Shown here piece by piece: positions 36,985 through 50,800 of a stretch of DNA of 64,000 nt; positions within the stretch are counted from its first letter, which is position 1; the number at the start of each line of letters is the position of its first letter. The notes under the pieces were generated by a model. That model did not search any database, was not told the DNA's origin, and saw nothing but the letters and a program-made list of their open reading frames with translations. Origin of the DNA: Hippasteria phrygiana (taxonomy: Eukaryota; Echinodermata; Asteroidea; Valvatida; Goniasteridae); NCBI GenBank assembly GCA_037893225.1, contig JAZGUH010000056.1:930001-994000 (forward strand). Reading direction: 5' to 3'. Position numbers and translations under genes: made by a program.

Positions 36985-39900
36985 AAGAAAATTAGTTAGT
37001 CAAATGTTTATACAATAATTAACGTTATTGGATGTGTGAAGGATTGGTTTAAAGAAAGAAATCGAGTACAAATGTTATGGGGAATAGTGTAGCGAATGCT
37101 CCTTTAAAATGACATCACGTGACATGTGATCACTTCATAACGTCAAGTCAATGTTCACCTATAACACCCGGTGGCATACCTAGATACATGTTTGAACTTA
37201 ATCGGACTTGTACTTTTGTAGATATATGGCTTTGAAAAATGCCTCTTTAAGATGACGTCACGTGACATGTGATGATGTCATCATGACGTAAAAGTTCGAC
37301 ACACATTCTGAGCAGTTGGTCTAAGTGTCTGCCAATTTGAAAAGTACCCAAAGTGCCAATAAGAAAAAAGTGTACAAATGCTATGGGCAATAGTCTAGCG
37401 AATGCTCCTTTAAGATGACATCACGTGACATGTGATGTCATCATAACGTTATGTCAACTTTCATCTATAACACACCGTGTAGCATACTTAGATATTACGT
37501 TTCAACTTAATCGGACTTGTACTTTTGTAGATACACAATGTATGGCTACGAAAAATGCCCTTTTAAGATGACGTCAAGTTGACATGTGATGACGTCATCA
37601 TGACATAAAAGTTCGACACACATTCTGAGCAGTTGGTCTAAGTGTCTGCCAATTTTAAAAGTACCCAAAGTGCCAGTAAGAAAAAAACATGTACAAATGC
37701 AATAGTCTAGCGAATGCCCCTTTAAGATGACATCACGTGACATGTGATGACATCATGATAATGTCATGTCAATTTCCATCTATAAACCTACTGGCCTACC
37801 TAGATATTACGTTTCAACTTAATTGAACTTGTACTTTTGTTGATATATGGCTTCCAAAACTGCCCCTTTAAGATGACGTCACGTGACATGTGATGACGTC
37901 GTCCTATTGTCATGTTTATTTTCATCTATGAACCTGCAGACCTACCTGGATATTACATTTCAACTTAATCGAATTTGTACTTTTGTAGATATATGGCTTC
38001 AAAACTGCCCCTTTAAGATGACGTCACGTGACATGTGATGACATCAATCATGATAATGTCATGTCAATTTTCAGCTATAAACCTACTGGGCTACCTAGAT
38101 ATTACTTTTCAACTTAATCGAACTTGTACTTTTGTAGATATATAGCTTCAAAAACTGCCCCTTTAAGATGACGTCACGTGGCATGTGATGACGTCATCAT
38201 GTATGTCTGTAATTCAAAAAGAATGTTATAAGACGCCTGATTGTTTCTGTGCTTTTCACTGAATGCACTTGTTAAATACACAACTTTTTCTCTTCAACAT
38301 TTTGTTTTCAGGCTTGTATTGGAGTAACTTGCCTCTCAAATTTGAATCTATATTAATATTATGTGATATGTTCTTGATAAAAATGCATGTTGACATTGTG
38401 GCACGTAGGAAGCAATAAAAAAAATTCTTTGAAAACAAGACCTTTGAATAAAGAGAGTTATTTAATGAAGTCTTACTAGTATATTTTTATTACAGTATAT
38501 AATTGAAAGAAAATACGGTCTTATTAACCCTAATAGTCCTGAATTCTCCAATTGTAATATGATTTTCCACACACCCTAGGGAGGTACAGTTAAATGCAAG
38601 GAAAGTTCGACATAATCTTACTGGTCAAAAGTTTCTCTGCCACAATTGACAAACCTGTCAACTTTTTAGCGCAAGAGGGCGGTAGTACTTAAAAAAATAC
38701 TCCTCTGGTTGTGTTTAGTGAACTGTAGAGGGCAGCATACGAGTTTACTGGTAAAAACTCATTCACGGATTTTGTCCGGTGGCGCCTAGCACTGTATACC
38801 AAACTTAACTAACAATTTAAGGCAAACACACACATAGAGCGGTGGGTGAGAGCGAAGCATACCCCATGTAGTGTTTGAAAACGGAAAACCAGTAATTAAC
38901 GCAACACACCTTAAAGAATAGACGGCTGAAACAAACTTTATTTGAGCAGTAGAAAATCACAGAACGCATTTTGTTTAATACATTGGGAATTATAAACTGG
39001 AAATTAAATGTAAGGTAATCCAAAAGACGATTGAGACAACATTTACTTGAGTGGAACAAAATACAACAATTATTTTTGAAAATTATGTTAAATCCTCCCA
39101 AATCACAGAACGCAAAACTTGTTTACCTATGACGTAAAAAACATATTTCAAAAAGAATTACAATAAGAATTTGGAAAGAATGTTATAAGACGCATGATTG
39201 TTTCTGTGCTTTTCACTGAATGCACTTGTTAAATACACAACTTTTTCTCTTCAACATTTTGTTTTCAGGCTTGTATTGGAGTAACTTGCCTCTCAAATTT
39301 GAATCTTTATTAATATTATGTGATATGTTCTTGATAAAAATGCATGTTGACATTGTGGCACGTAGGAAGCAATAAAAAGAATTCTTTGAAAACAAGACCT
39401 TTGAATAAAGAGAGTTATTTAATGAAGTCTTACTGGTATATTTTTATTACAGTATATAATTGAAAGAAAATACGGTCTTATTAACCCTAATAGTCCTGAA
39501 TTCTCCAATTGTAATATGATTTTCCACACACCCTAGGGAGGTACAGTTAAATGCAAGGAAAGTTCGACATAATCTTACTGGTCAAAAGTTTCTCTGCCAC
39601 AATTGACAAACCTGTCAACTTTTTAGCGCAAGAGGGCGGTAGTACTTAAAAAAATACTCCTCTGGTTGTGTTTAGTGAACTGTAGAGGGCAGCATACGAG
39701 TTTACTGGTAAAAACTCATTCACGGATTTTGTCCGGTGGCGCCTAGCACTGTATACCAAACTTAACTAACAATTTAAGGCAAACACACACATAGAGCGGT
39801 GGGTGAGAGCGAAGCATACCCCATGTAGTGTTTGAAAACGGAAAACTAGTAATTAACGCAACACACCTTAAAGAATAGACGGCTGAAACAAACTTTATTT

Positions 39901-41687
39901 GAGCAGTAGAAAATCACAGAACGCATTTTTGTTAATACATTGGGAATTATAAACTGGAAATTAAAAGTAAGGTAATCCAAAATACGATTGAGACAACATT
40001 TACTTGAGTGGAACAAAATACAACAACTATTTTTGAAAATTATGTTAAATCCTCCCAAATCACAGAACGTAAAACTTGTTTACCTAAAAAACCTATTTCA
40101 AAAAGAATTACAATAAGAATTTCGAAATTAGCATGTTCAGTTGATGAGATAGGCCTTATAGCTTAAAGATTCAAAAGTAAAAAAATTACTATAAAATCAT
40201 ATGATGACGTCACCATAACGTCGCATCAATTTTCATATATAACACATGCCGGCCTACAAGCATTCCTGACACAAAATTGTTTAAGATAATCTACTGGGCT
40301 ACCTAGATATTACTTTTCAACTTAATCTGACTTCTACTTCGGTAAAAGTATGGCTTCGAAAAATTCCCCTTTCAGATGACGTCACGTGACATGTGATGAC
40401 GTCACCATGACGTAAAGGTTCGGCACACATTGTGAGCAGTTGGGGTAAGTGTCTGCCAAGTTTAAAAGTAGCCAAAGTGGCCGGTAAGAAAGAAAACGTT
40501 TACAAATGCTATGGGCAATATTCTAGCGACTTGAAAAAAGATTTTTTTTATGACGTCATCATGACGTCACACAATTTTCGCTTTTTAGGGCATATCTTTG
40601 AGACATACCAAAGCTATAACAAAAAGAATTTTGAAAATATCTTGTTTTGTTCGCTAGATATATTGAAAAGAATGTTACGATTCCAAAAATTTAACAATTC
40701 AGCGACTTGAAAAAAGACTACAAATCAACCCTTTTTATAAACAGCATGCTCATTTAAGCCATGGTTATCTGCCCTTCCCAGAATTCCTTTGTGTTATATT
40801 GAATTTGGTCTAAATTTTGAAATGGCTCCTATTTCTTACTTGAGTGAGCCACGATCATGAAATTTTGGAATTAGGTACAGAAAAATTCAATGTATACATT
40901 TTTGTAATCGGATTGACCCTTACATGCGTTAAAAAAAAAAAATATTGTTCATGACGTCATCATGACGTCACACAATTTTCGCCTTTTAGGGCATATCTTT
41001 GAGACATACCAAAGCTATAACAAAAATAATTTTTAAAATATCTTGTTTTGTTCGCTAGATATATTGAAAAGAATGTTACGATTTTAATACTTCTAAAATT
41101 CAGCGACTTGAAAAAAGACTAGAAATCAACCCCTTTTATAAACAGCAAGCTCATAATAGCCATGGTTATCAGCCCTTCCCAGAATTCCTTTGTGTTATAT
41201 TGAATTTGGTCTAAATTTTGAAATGGCTGTTATTTGTTACTTGAGTGAGCCACGATCATGAAATTTTGGAATTGGGTACAGAAAAATACAATGTATACAT
41301 TTTTGTAATCAGATTGACCCTTACATGCGTTAAAAAAAAAAAGCATTTTTGATGACGTCATCATGACGTCACACAATTTTCGCTTTTTAAGGCATATCTT
41401 TGAGACATACCAAAGCTATAAGAAAAAGAATTTTGAAAATATCTTGTTTTGTTCGCTAGATATAATTTAATGAATGTTACGATTTTCAAAATTCAAAAAT
41501 TCATAAAAAATTACGTGATGACGTCATCATGACGTAAAAGTTCGGCATGCATCCTGAGCAGTTGGTCTAAGTGTCTGTTAAATTTAAAGGCAATCGGCTG
41601 CATAAAAGTAGCCAAAGTGCCTGGCAGAAAGAAAACGTGTACAAATGCTATGGGCAAAAAGTCTGAAAAAGAAAAAAAAAAAAAAAA
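36985..41687. repeat. Array B macro-unit B5, lacking its 5' end
   Basis: It is fused directly to the second hairpin of B4. It begins inside the normal unit at ATTAGTTAGTCAAATG, so CTAG, the stem-loop and GGGCTGTTTCG are missing. The body matches B4 at an offset of 5658 bp, including the duplicated CRE-free segment. It has only three 400-bp subrepeats (near 40551, 40951, 41351). It ends poly-A then CTAG. Confidence 0.85.
38221..40124. repeat. Tandem 957-bp CRE-free segment in B5
   Basis: Same pair of copies as in B4, shifted by 5658 bp, with very few differences (for example ATGCATG where B4 has ATGGATG in the first copy). Confidence 0.75.
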
Positions 41688-44600
41688 CTAGACATGTTAT
41701 GTGTTTGTCCCGTGGACAAACACAGGGCTGTTTCGTGTTTTTTTTATTGTGTTAGTTAGTCAAATGTTTATACAATAATTAACGTTATTGGATGTGTGAA
41801 GGATTGGTTTAAAGAAAGAAATCGAGTACAAATGTTATGGGGAATAGTGTAGCGAATGCTCCTTTAAAATGACATCACGTGACATGTGATCACTTCATAA
41901 CGTCAAGTCAATGTTCACCTATAACACCCGGTGGCATACCTAGATACATGTTTGAACTTAATCGGACTTGTACTTTTGTAGATATATGGCTTTGAAAAAT
42001 GCCTCTTTAAGATGACGTCACGTGACATGTGATGATGTCATCATGACGTAAAAGTTCGACACACATTCTGAGCAGTTGGTCTAAGTGTCTGCCAATTTGA
42101 AAAGTACCCAAAGTGCCAATAAGAAAAAAGTGTACAAATGCTATGGGCAATAGTCTAGCGAATGCTCCTTTAAGATGACATCACGTGACATGTGATGTCA
42201 TCATAACGTTATGTCAACTTTCATCTATAACACACCGTGTAGCATACTTAGATATTACGTTTCAACTTAATCGGACTTGTACTTTTGTAGATACACAATG
42301 TATGGCTACGAAAAATGCCCTTTTAAGATGACGTCAAGTTGACATGTGATGACGTCATCATGACATAAAAGTTCGACACACATTCTGAGCAGTTGGTCTA
42401 AGTGTCTGCCAATTTTAAAAGTACCCAAAGTGCCAGTAAGAAAAAAACATGTACAAATGCAATAGTCTAGCGAATGCCCCTTTAAGATGACATCACGTGA
42501 CATGTGATGACATCATGATAATGTCATGTCAATTTCCATCTATAAACCTACTGGCCTACCTAGATATTACGTTTCAACTTAATTGAACTTGTACTTTTGT
42601 TGATATATGGCTTCCAAAACTGCCCCTTTAAGATGACGTCACGTGACATGTGATGACGTCGTCCTATTGTCATGTTTATTTTCATCTATGAACCTGCAGA
42701 CCTACCTGGATATTACATTTCAACTTAATCGAATTTGTACTTTTGTAGATATATGGCTTCAAAACTGCCCCTTTAAGATGACGTCACGTGACATGTGATG
42801 ACATCAATCATGATAATGTCATGTCAATTTTCAGCTATAAACCTACTGGGCTACCTAGATATTACTTTTCAACTTAATCGAACTTGTACTTTTGTAGATA
42901 TATAGCTTCAAAAACTGCCCCTTTAAGATGACGTCACGTGGCATGTGATGACGTCATCATGTATGTCTGTAATTCAAAAAGAATGTTATAAGACGCCTGA
43001 TTGTTTCTGTGCTTTTCACTGAATGCACTTGTTAAATACACAACTTTTTCTCTTCAACATTTTGTTTTCAGGCTTGTATTGGAGTAACTTGCCTCTCAAA
43101 TTTGAATCTATATTAATATTATGTGATATGTTCTTGATAAAAATGGATGTTGACATTGTGGCACGTAGGAAGCAATAAAAAAAATTCTTTGAAAACAAGA
43201 CCTTTGAATAAAGAGAGTTATTTAATGAAGTCTTACTAGTATATTTTTATTACAGTATATAATTGAAAGAAAATACGGTCTTATTAACCCTAATAGTCCT
43301 GAATTCTCCAATTGTAATATGATTTTCCACACACCCTAGGGAGGTACAGTTAAATGCAAGGAAAGTTCGACATAATCTTACTGGTCAAAAGTTTCTCTGC
43401 CACAATTGACAAACCTGTCAACTTTTTAGCGCAAGAGGGCGGTAGTACTTAAAAAAATACTCCTCTGGTTGTGTTTAGTGAACTGTAGAGGGCAGCATAC
43501 GAGTTTACTGGTAAAAACTCATTCACGGATTTTGTCCGGTGGCGCCTAGCACTGTATACCAAACTTAACTAACAATTTAAGGCAAACACACACATAGAGC
43601 GGTGGGTGAGAGCGAAGCATACCCCATGTAGTGTTTGAAAACGGAAAACCAGTAATTAACGCAACACACCTTAAAGAATAGACGGCTGAAACAAACTTTA
43701 TTTGAGCAGTAGAAAATCACAGAACGCATTTTGTTTAATACATTGGGAATTATAAACTGGAAATTAAATGTAAGGTAATCCAAAAGACGATTGAGACAAC
43801 ATTTACTTGAGTGGAACAAAATACAACAATTATTTTTGAAAATTATGTTAAATCCTCCCAAATCACAGAACGCAAAACTTGTTTACCTATGACGTAAAAA
43901 ACATATTTCAAAAAGAATTACAATAAGAATTTGGAAAGAATGTTATAAGACGCATGATTGTTTCTGTGCTTTTCACTGAATGCACTTGTTAAATACACAA
44001 CTTTTTCTCTTCAACATTTTGTTTTCAGGCTTGTATTGGAGTAACTTGCCTCTCAAATTTGAATCTTTATTAATATTATGTGATATGTTCTTGATAAAAA
44101 TGCATGTTGACATTGTGGCACGTAGGAAGCAATAAAAAGAATTCTTTGAAAACAAGACCTTTGAATAAAGAGAGTTATTTAATGAAGTCTTACTGGTATA
44201 TTTTTATTACAGTATATAATTGAAAGAAAATACGGTCTTATTAACCCTAATAGTCCTGAATTCTCCAATTGTAATATGATTTTCCACACACCCTAGGGAG
44301 GTACAGTTAAATGCAAGGAAAGTTCGACATAATCTTACTGGTCAAAAGTTTCTCTGCCACAATTGACAAACCTGTCAACTTTTTAGCGCAAGAGGGCGGT
44401 AGTACTTAAAAAAATACTCCTCTGGTTGTGTTTAGTGAACTGTAGAGGGCAGCATACGAGTTTACTGGTAAAAACTCATTCACGGATTTTGTCCGGTGGC
44501 GCCTAGCACTGTATACCAAACTTAACTAACAATTTAAGGCAAACACACACATAGAGCGGTGGGTGAGAGCGAAGCATACCCCATGTAGTGTTTGAAAACG

Positions 44601-47600
44601 GAAAACTAGTAATTAACGCAACACACCTTAAAGAATAGACGGCTGAAACAAACTTTATTTGAGCAGTAGAAAATCACAGAACGCATTTTTTTTAATACAT
44701 TGGGAATTATAAACTGGAAATTAAAAGTAAGGTAATCCAAAATACGATTGAGACAACATTTACTTGAGTGGAACAAAATACAACAACTATTTTTGAAAAT
44801 TATGTTAAATCCTCCCAAATCACAGAACGTAAAACTTGTTTACCTAAAAAACCTATTTCAAAAAGAATTACAATAAGAATTTCGAAATTAGCATGTTCAG
44901 TTGATGAGATAGGCCTTATAGCTTAAAGATTCAAAAGTAAAAAAATTACTATAAAATCATATGATGACGTCACCATAACGTCGCATCAATTTTCATATAT
45001 AACACATGCCGGCCTACAAGCATTCCTGACACAAAATTGTTTAAGATAATCTACTGGGCTACCTAGATATTACTTTTCAACTTAATCTGACTTCTACTTC
45101 GGTAAAAGTATGGCTTCGAAAAATTCCCCTTTCAGATGACGTCACGTGACATGTGATGACGTCACCATGACGTAAAGGTTCGGCACACATTGTGAGCAGT
45201 TGGGGTAAGTGTCTGCCAAGTTTAAAAGTAGCCAAAGTGGCCGGTAAGAAAGAAAACGTTTACAAATGCTATGGGCAATATTCTAGCGACTTGAAAAAAG
45301 ATTTTTTTTATGACGTCATCATGACGTCACACAATTTTCGCTTTTTAGGGCATATCTTTGAGACATACCAAAGCTATAACAAAAAGAATTTTGAAAATAT
45401 CTTGTTTTGTTCGCTAGATATATTGAAAAGAATGTTACGATTCCAAAAATTTAACAATTCAGCGACTTGAAAAAAGACTACAAATCAACCCTTTTTATAA
45501 ACAGCATGCTCATTTAAGCCATGGTTATCTGCCCTTCCCAGAATTCCTTTGTGTTATATTGAATTTGGTCTAAATTTTGAAATGGCTCCTATTTCTTACT
45601 TGAGTGAGCCACGATCATGAAATTTTGGAATTAGGTACAGAAAAATTCAATGTATACATTTTTGTAATCGGATTGACCCTTACATGCGTTAAAAAAAAAA
45701 AATATTGTTCATGACGTCATCATGACGTCACACAATTTTCGCCTTTTAGGGCATATCTTTGAGACATACCAAAGCTATAACAAAAATAATTTTTAAAATA
45801 TCTTGTTTTGTTCGCTAGATATATTGAAAAGAATGTTACGATTTTAATACTTCAAAAATTCAGCGACTTGAAAAAAGACTAGAAATCAACCCCTTTTATA
45901 AACAGCAAGCTCATAATAGCCATGGTTATCAGCCCTTCCCAGAATTCCTTTGTGTTATATTGAATTTGGTCTAAATTTTGAAATGGCTGTTATTTCTTAC
46001 TTGAGTGAGCCACGATCATGAAATTTTGGAATTGGGTACAGAAAAATACAATGTATACATTTTTGTAATCAGATTGACCCTTACATGCGTTTAAAAAAAA
46101 AAATATTGTTGATGACGTCATCATGACGTCACACAATTTTCGCCATTTAGGGCATATCTTTGAGACATACCAAAGCTGTAACAAAAATAATTTTGAAAAT
46201 ATCTTGTTTTGTTCGCTAGATATATTGAAAAGAATGTTACGATTTTAAAACTTCAAAAATTCAGCGACTTGAAAAAAGACTAGAAATCAACCCCTTTTAT
46301 AAACAGCAAGCTCATAATAGCCATGGTTATCAGCCCGTCCCAGAATTCCTTTGTGTTATATTGAATTTGGTCTAAATTTTGAAATGGCTGTTATTTCTTA
46401 CTTGAGTGAGCCACGATCATGAAATTTTGGAATTGGGTACAGAAAAATACAATGTATACATTTTTTTAATCAGATTGACCCTTACATGCGTTTAAAAAAA
46501 AAAATATTGTTGATGACGTCATCATGACGTCACACAATTTTCGCCATTTAGGGCATATCTTTGAGACATACCAAAGCTGTAACAAAAATAATTTTGAAAA
46601 TATCTTGTTTTGTTCGCTAGATATATTGAAAAGAATGTTACGATTTTAAAACTTCAAAAATTCAGCGACTTGAAAAAAGACTAGAAATCAACCCCTTTTA
46701 TAAACAGCAAGCTCATAATAGCCATGGTTATCAGCCCGTCCCAGAATTCCTTTGTGTTATATTGAATTTGGTCTAAATTTTGAAATGGCTGTCATTTCTT
46801 ACTTGAGTGAGCCACGATCATGAAATTTTGGAATTGGGTACAGAAAAATACAATGTATACATTTTTGTAATCGGATTGACCCTTACATGCGTTAAAAAAA
46901 AAAAAAATTTTGATGACGTCATCATGACGTCACACAATTTTCGCCTTTTAGGGCATATCTTTGAGACATACCAAAGCTATAACAAAAATAATTTTTAAAA
47001 TATCTTGTTTTGTTCGCTAGATATATTGAAAAGAATGTTACGATTTTAATACTTCAAAAATTCAGCGACTTGAAAAAAGACTAGAAATCAACCCCTTTTA
47101 TAAACAGCAAGCTCATAATAGCCATGGTTATCAGCCCGTCCCAGAATTCCTTTGTGTTATATTGAATTTGGTCTAAATTTTGAAATGGCTGTCATTTGTT
47201 ACTTGAGTGAGCCACGATCATGAAATTTTGGAATTGGGTACAGAAAAATACAATGTATACATTTTTGTAATCAGATTGACCCTTACATGCGTTAAAAAAA
47301 AAAAGCATTTTTGATGACGTCATCATGACGTCACACAATTTTCGCTTTTTAAGGCATATCTTTGAGACATACCAAAGCTATAAGAAAAAGAATTTTGAAA
47401 ATATCTTGTTTTGTTCGCTAGATATAATTTAATGAATGTTACGATTTTCAAAATTCAAAAATTCATAAAAAATTACGTGATGACGTCATCATGACGTAAA
47501 AGTTCGGCATGCATCCTGAGCAGTTGGTCTAAGTGTCTGTTAAATTTAAAGGCAATCGGCTGCATAAAAGTAGCCAAAGTGCCTGGCAGAAAGAAAACGT

Positions 47601-47642
47601 GTACAAATGCTATGGGCAAAAAGTCTGAAAAAGAAAAAAAAA

Positions 47643-47674
<32 letters not shown>

Positions 47675-47800
47675 ATCTTAACGAAAACAAGGGCTGTTTC
47701 GAAAAACTTTCGAAACAGCCAAAAAAAAAAAAAAGAAAAAAAAAAAAATCTTAACGAAAACAAGGGCTGTTTCGAAAAACTTTCGAAACAGCCAAAAAAA
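41688..47800. repeat. Array B macro-unit B6, with doubled 3' hairpin
   Basis: It has the complete 5' end and the same body as B4 and B5 (offset 4760 bp from B5). It has six 400-bp subrepeats (near 45311, 45711, 46111, 46513, 46912, 47316). Like B4 it ends in two consecutive hairpin modules, here followed by A7 and the CTAG that opens family C. Confidence 0.85.
42981..44884. repeat. Tandem 957-bp CRE-free segment in B6
   Basis: Same pair of copies as in B4 and B5. The first copy shares the ATGGATG variant with B4, not with the neighbouring B5. Confidence 0.75.
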
Positions 47801-47804
47801 CTAG
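47692..47804. repeat. Doubled 3' hairpin and CTAG at end of B6
   Basis: The same two hairpins as at the end of B4 (47692-47720 and 47765-47793), followed by A7 and CTAG (47801-47804). The order hairpin, short A run, CTAG fits a Helitron-type 3' end. Confidence 0.7.
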
Positions 47805-50800
47805 AGGTCTATGTTTTTAAGAACATAGGGCTTTTCCATATGTTTTTATGATGTCACTTCGAATTTTGTAAACTAGTGACAAATCTACCTAACCACCAAG
47901 TTTCGTGACGATTAGACATGGTCTATCCATATGTCTTTCAAGAAATCATGCCTTTAATGACGTCATTATGACTTCAGTAATTTTTCGCATTTATATAAAA
48001 GAATGTACGAGCTAACAAAGCTATTACAAAAGGAATTTTGAATTGAACATGTTCTGTTGATGAGATGTGGTTTTAAGAATCTTTAACGTTAAAATTTTGA
48101 AATTACCATAAAAATCAGATGATGACGTCATTATGACGTCACCTCAATTTAGATTTATAACATGTACTTGTTTAGCCAACATACCAGGTTTGAATGCAAT
48201 TGGACTTACGGTTCTCTTGATATGGGCCCTTGAAAAATGAGCCTTTAAGATGACATCACGTAACACATAATGACGTCATCGTGACATCACTCTTCGGCAC
48301 ACAATTTCAGATTAGGGTCTATGTTTGGGTTAAGTTTGCTTAAGATCTGATGTTGTTTAGTGACCAAAGTGCCGCAGACAAAATTGGTGTTTAAGAAGAA
48401 ACCAAAATAGTGGGTATTGTGTAGTTTAGGATTTCTGTATTAATTGTGTTCATGTTAGCTTCTGGAGTATTTGATTATTCCAAAAGCCTTTTTTTGTTAC
48501 TAAAGTAGACTTCTCTGAATCCCAATGACACGTGCTTTTGTGATTTGGAAAGGTTTTTTAAGGCGGAAAATACGATTTTCTTACGTTGTGTCACGTTTTG
48601 GCTCGGTCAACTACTCTCCCACCAGCTATATATCCGTGTAAAGCTGGGTATTGCGCAATCACGTATTTTGTTACCTCTTAGCTAACGATTTCACTCCAAA
48701 AAACCCCTGCAGATGTTCTTCGACGTGGCCCTTTGTTCTGAATGTGGCAAAACGAACAATTTTCAAGTAGATTGTGTTCATGCCTGGGCGAAAGTGTACT
48801 AAACTACACAATCGCGCGAACAGAACAAAAACAAAGGCTTTCCTGCTGTAGCGGAAACGCCAAAAAATGTGCGTCTGTTGTAAACATACGCATGGCTTTT
48901 CCTTTTTTTCTTTTTTATTTAACATAAATTATCAGAAGGTCTATGTCTTTGCTAAGTTTAAGATCTGAGATTATTTTATGATTAACATTTCGTACTCCAA
49001 ACTTGACCTTTAAGTTCATGTTACATGCCACACGAAGACGTCATTATGACGTCACTCTTCGCGGCACGACTTTGCATCAGGGTCTATACCTATGCTAACT
49101 CTGACTAAGATTCGATGTTGTTTGATGACAAAAGTGCCGATCAGAAAATCTATGCACAAAGTCTTTCGGATTTGGGATAGAACTAAAATAAGAAGCAGAA
49201 AAAAAATAGATATAGGGCCTTCAAAAATGCAAATTTAAGATGACGTCACGTGACATGTGATGACGTCATCATGACGTCATGATTCGGCACCCATCTCGAG
49301 TAGATAGTCAATGCATATGCCAAGTTTGAAGTTCATGGCATTTGAAGAAGTGCAAAATTTTAAGAGTACAATGAAATTTGAAACATTTACAAATTCATAA
49401 AAAATCAGCCGATGACGTCATCATGACGTCACCTCGGATTTTACATGCTATTAGCACTATCTACCTACCCACTAATTTTTATGACGATCGGACGTACCCT
49501 TATGTGTGTTTCAGAAATGCACATTTTTGATGGCGTCATGATGACGTCACACATTTTTCAAATGTATGTGAAAGAATATAGGAGCTAACAAAGCTATTAC
49601 AAAAAGAATTTTGAATTTAGCATGTTCTGTTGGTGAGATATGGCTTTAAGAAACTTTGAAGTTCAAAAACTTTAATATTACTGTAAAATCGTATGATGAC
49701 GTGATCATGACGTCACCTTAATTTTCATCTATAACACGAGCTACCATACCAACATACCAGGTTTGAAGGCAATCGGACCTACCGTTCTCTAGATATAGGC
49801 CCTAGAAAAATGCACATTTAAGATGACGTCACATGACACGTGATGACGTCATCATGACGTCACGTTTCGGCTTACATTTTCAGCTGAGGGTCTATGTTTG
49901 TGTTAAGTCTGATTAAGATCCGAGGTTGTTTAGTGACCAAAGTGCCATTTACAAAATTCGTGTACAAAGTCTATGGGATTTGGGATAGAACTAAAAAATT
50001 CACAGAAAATCAGCCGATGACGTCATCATGACGTCACCTCGGATTTTACATGCTAGTAGCACTATCTACCTACCCACTAATTTTTATGACGATCGGACGT
50101 ACCCTTATGTGTGTTTCAGAAATGCACATTTTTGATGACGTCATGATGACGTCACACATTTTTCAAATGTATGTGAAAGAATATAGGAGCTAACAAAGCT
50201 ATTACAAAAAGAATTTTGAATTTAGCATGTTCTGTTGGTGAGATATGGCTTTAAGAAACTTTGAAGTTGAAAAACTTTAATATTACTGTAAAATCGTATG
50301 ATGACGTCATCATGACGTCACCTTAATTTTCATCTATAACACGAGCTCCCATAACATACCAGGTTTGAAGGCAATCGGACCTACCGTTCTCTAGATATAG
50401 GCCCTTGAAAAATGCACATTTAAGATGACGTCACATGACACGTGATGACGTCATCATGACGTCACGTTTCGGCTTACATTTTCAGCTGAGGGTCTATGTT
50501 TGTGTTAAGTCTGATTAAGATCCGAGGTTGTTTATTGACCAAAGTGCCACTTACAAAATTCGTGTACAAAGTCTATGGGATTTGGGATAGAACTAAAAAA
50601 TTCACAGAAAATCAGCCGATGACGTCATCATGACGTCACCTCGGATTTTACATGCTAGTAGCACTATCTACCTACCCACTAATTTTTATGACGATCGGAC
50701 GTACCCTTATGTGTGTTTCAGAAATGCACATTTTTGATGACGTCATGATGACGTCACACATTTTTCAAATGTATGTGAAAGAATATAGGAGCTAACAAAG

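Noticed and set aside
24190..47800. Recurring open frames with LGHIFETYQSYNKKNF in the B array
   Set aside because: They recur because the 400-bp subrepeat recurs. Frames close at different places in different copies, the period does not keep frame, and there is no start context or domain similarity.
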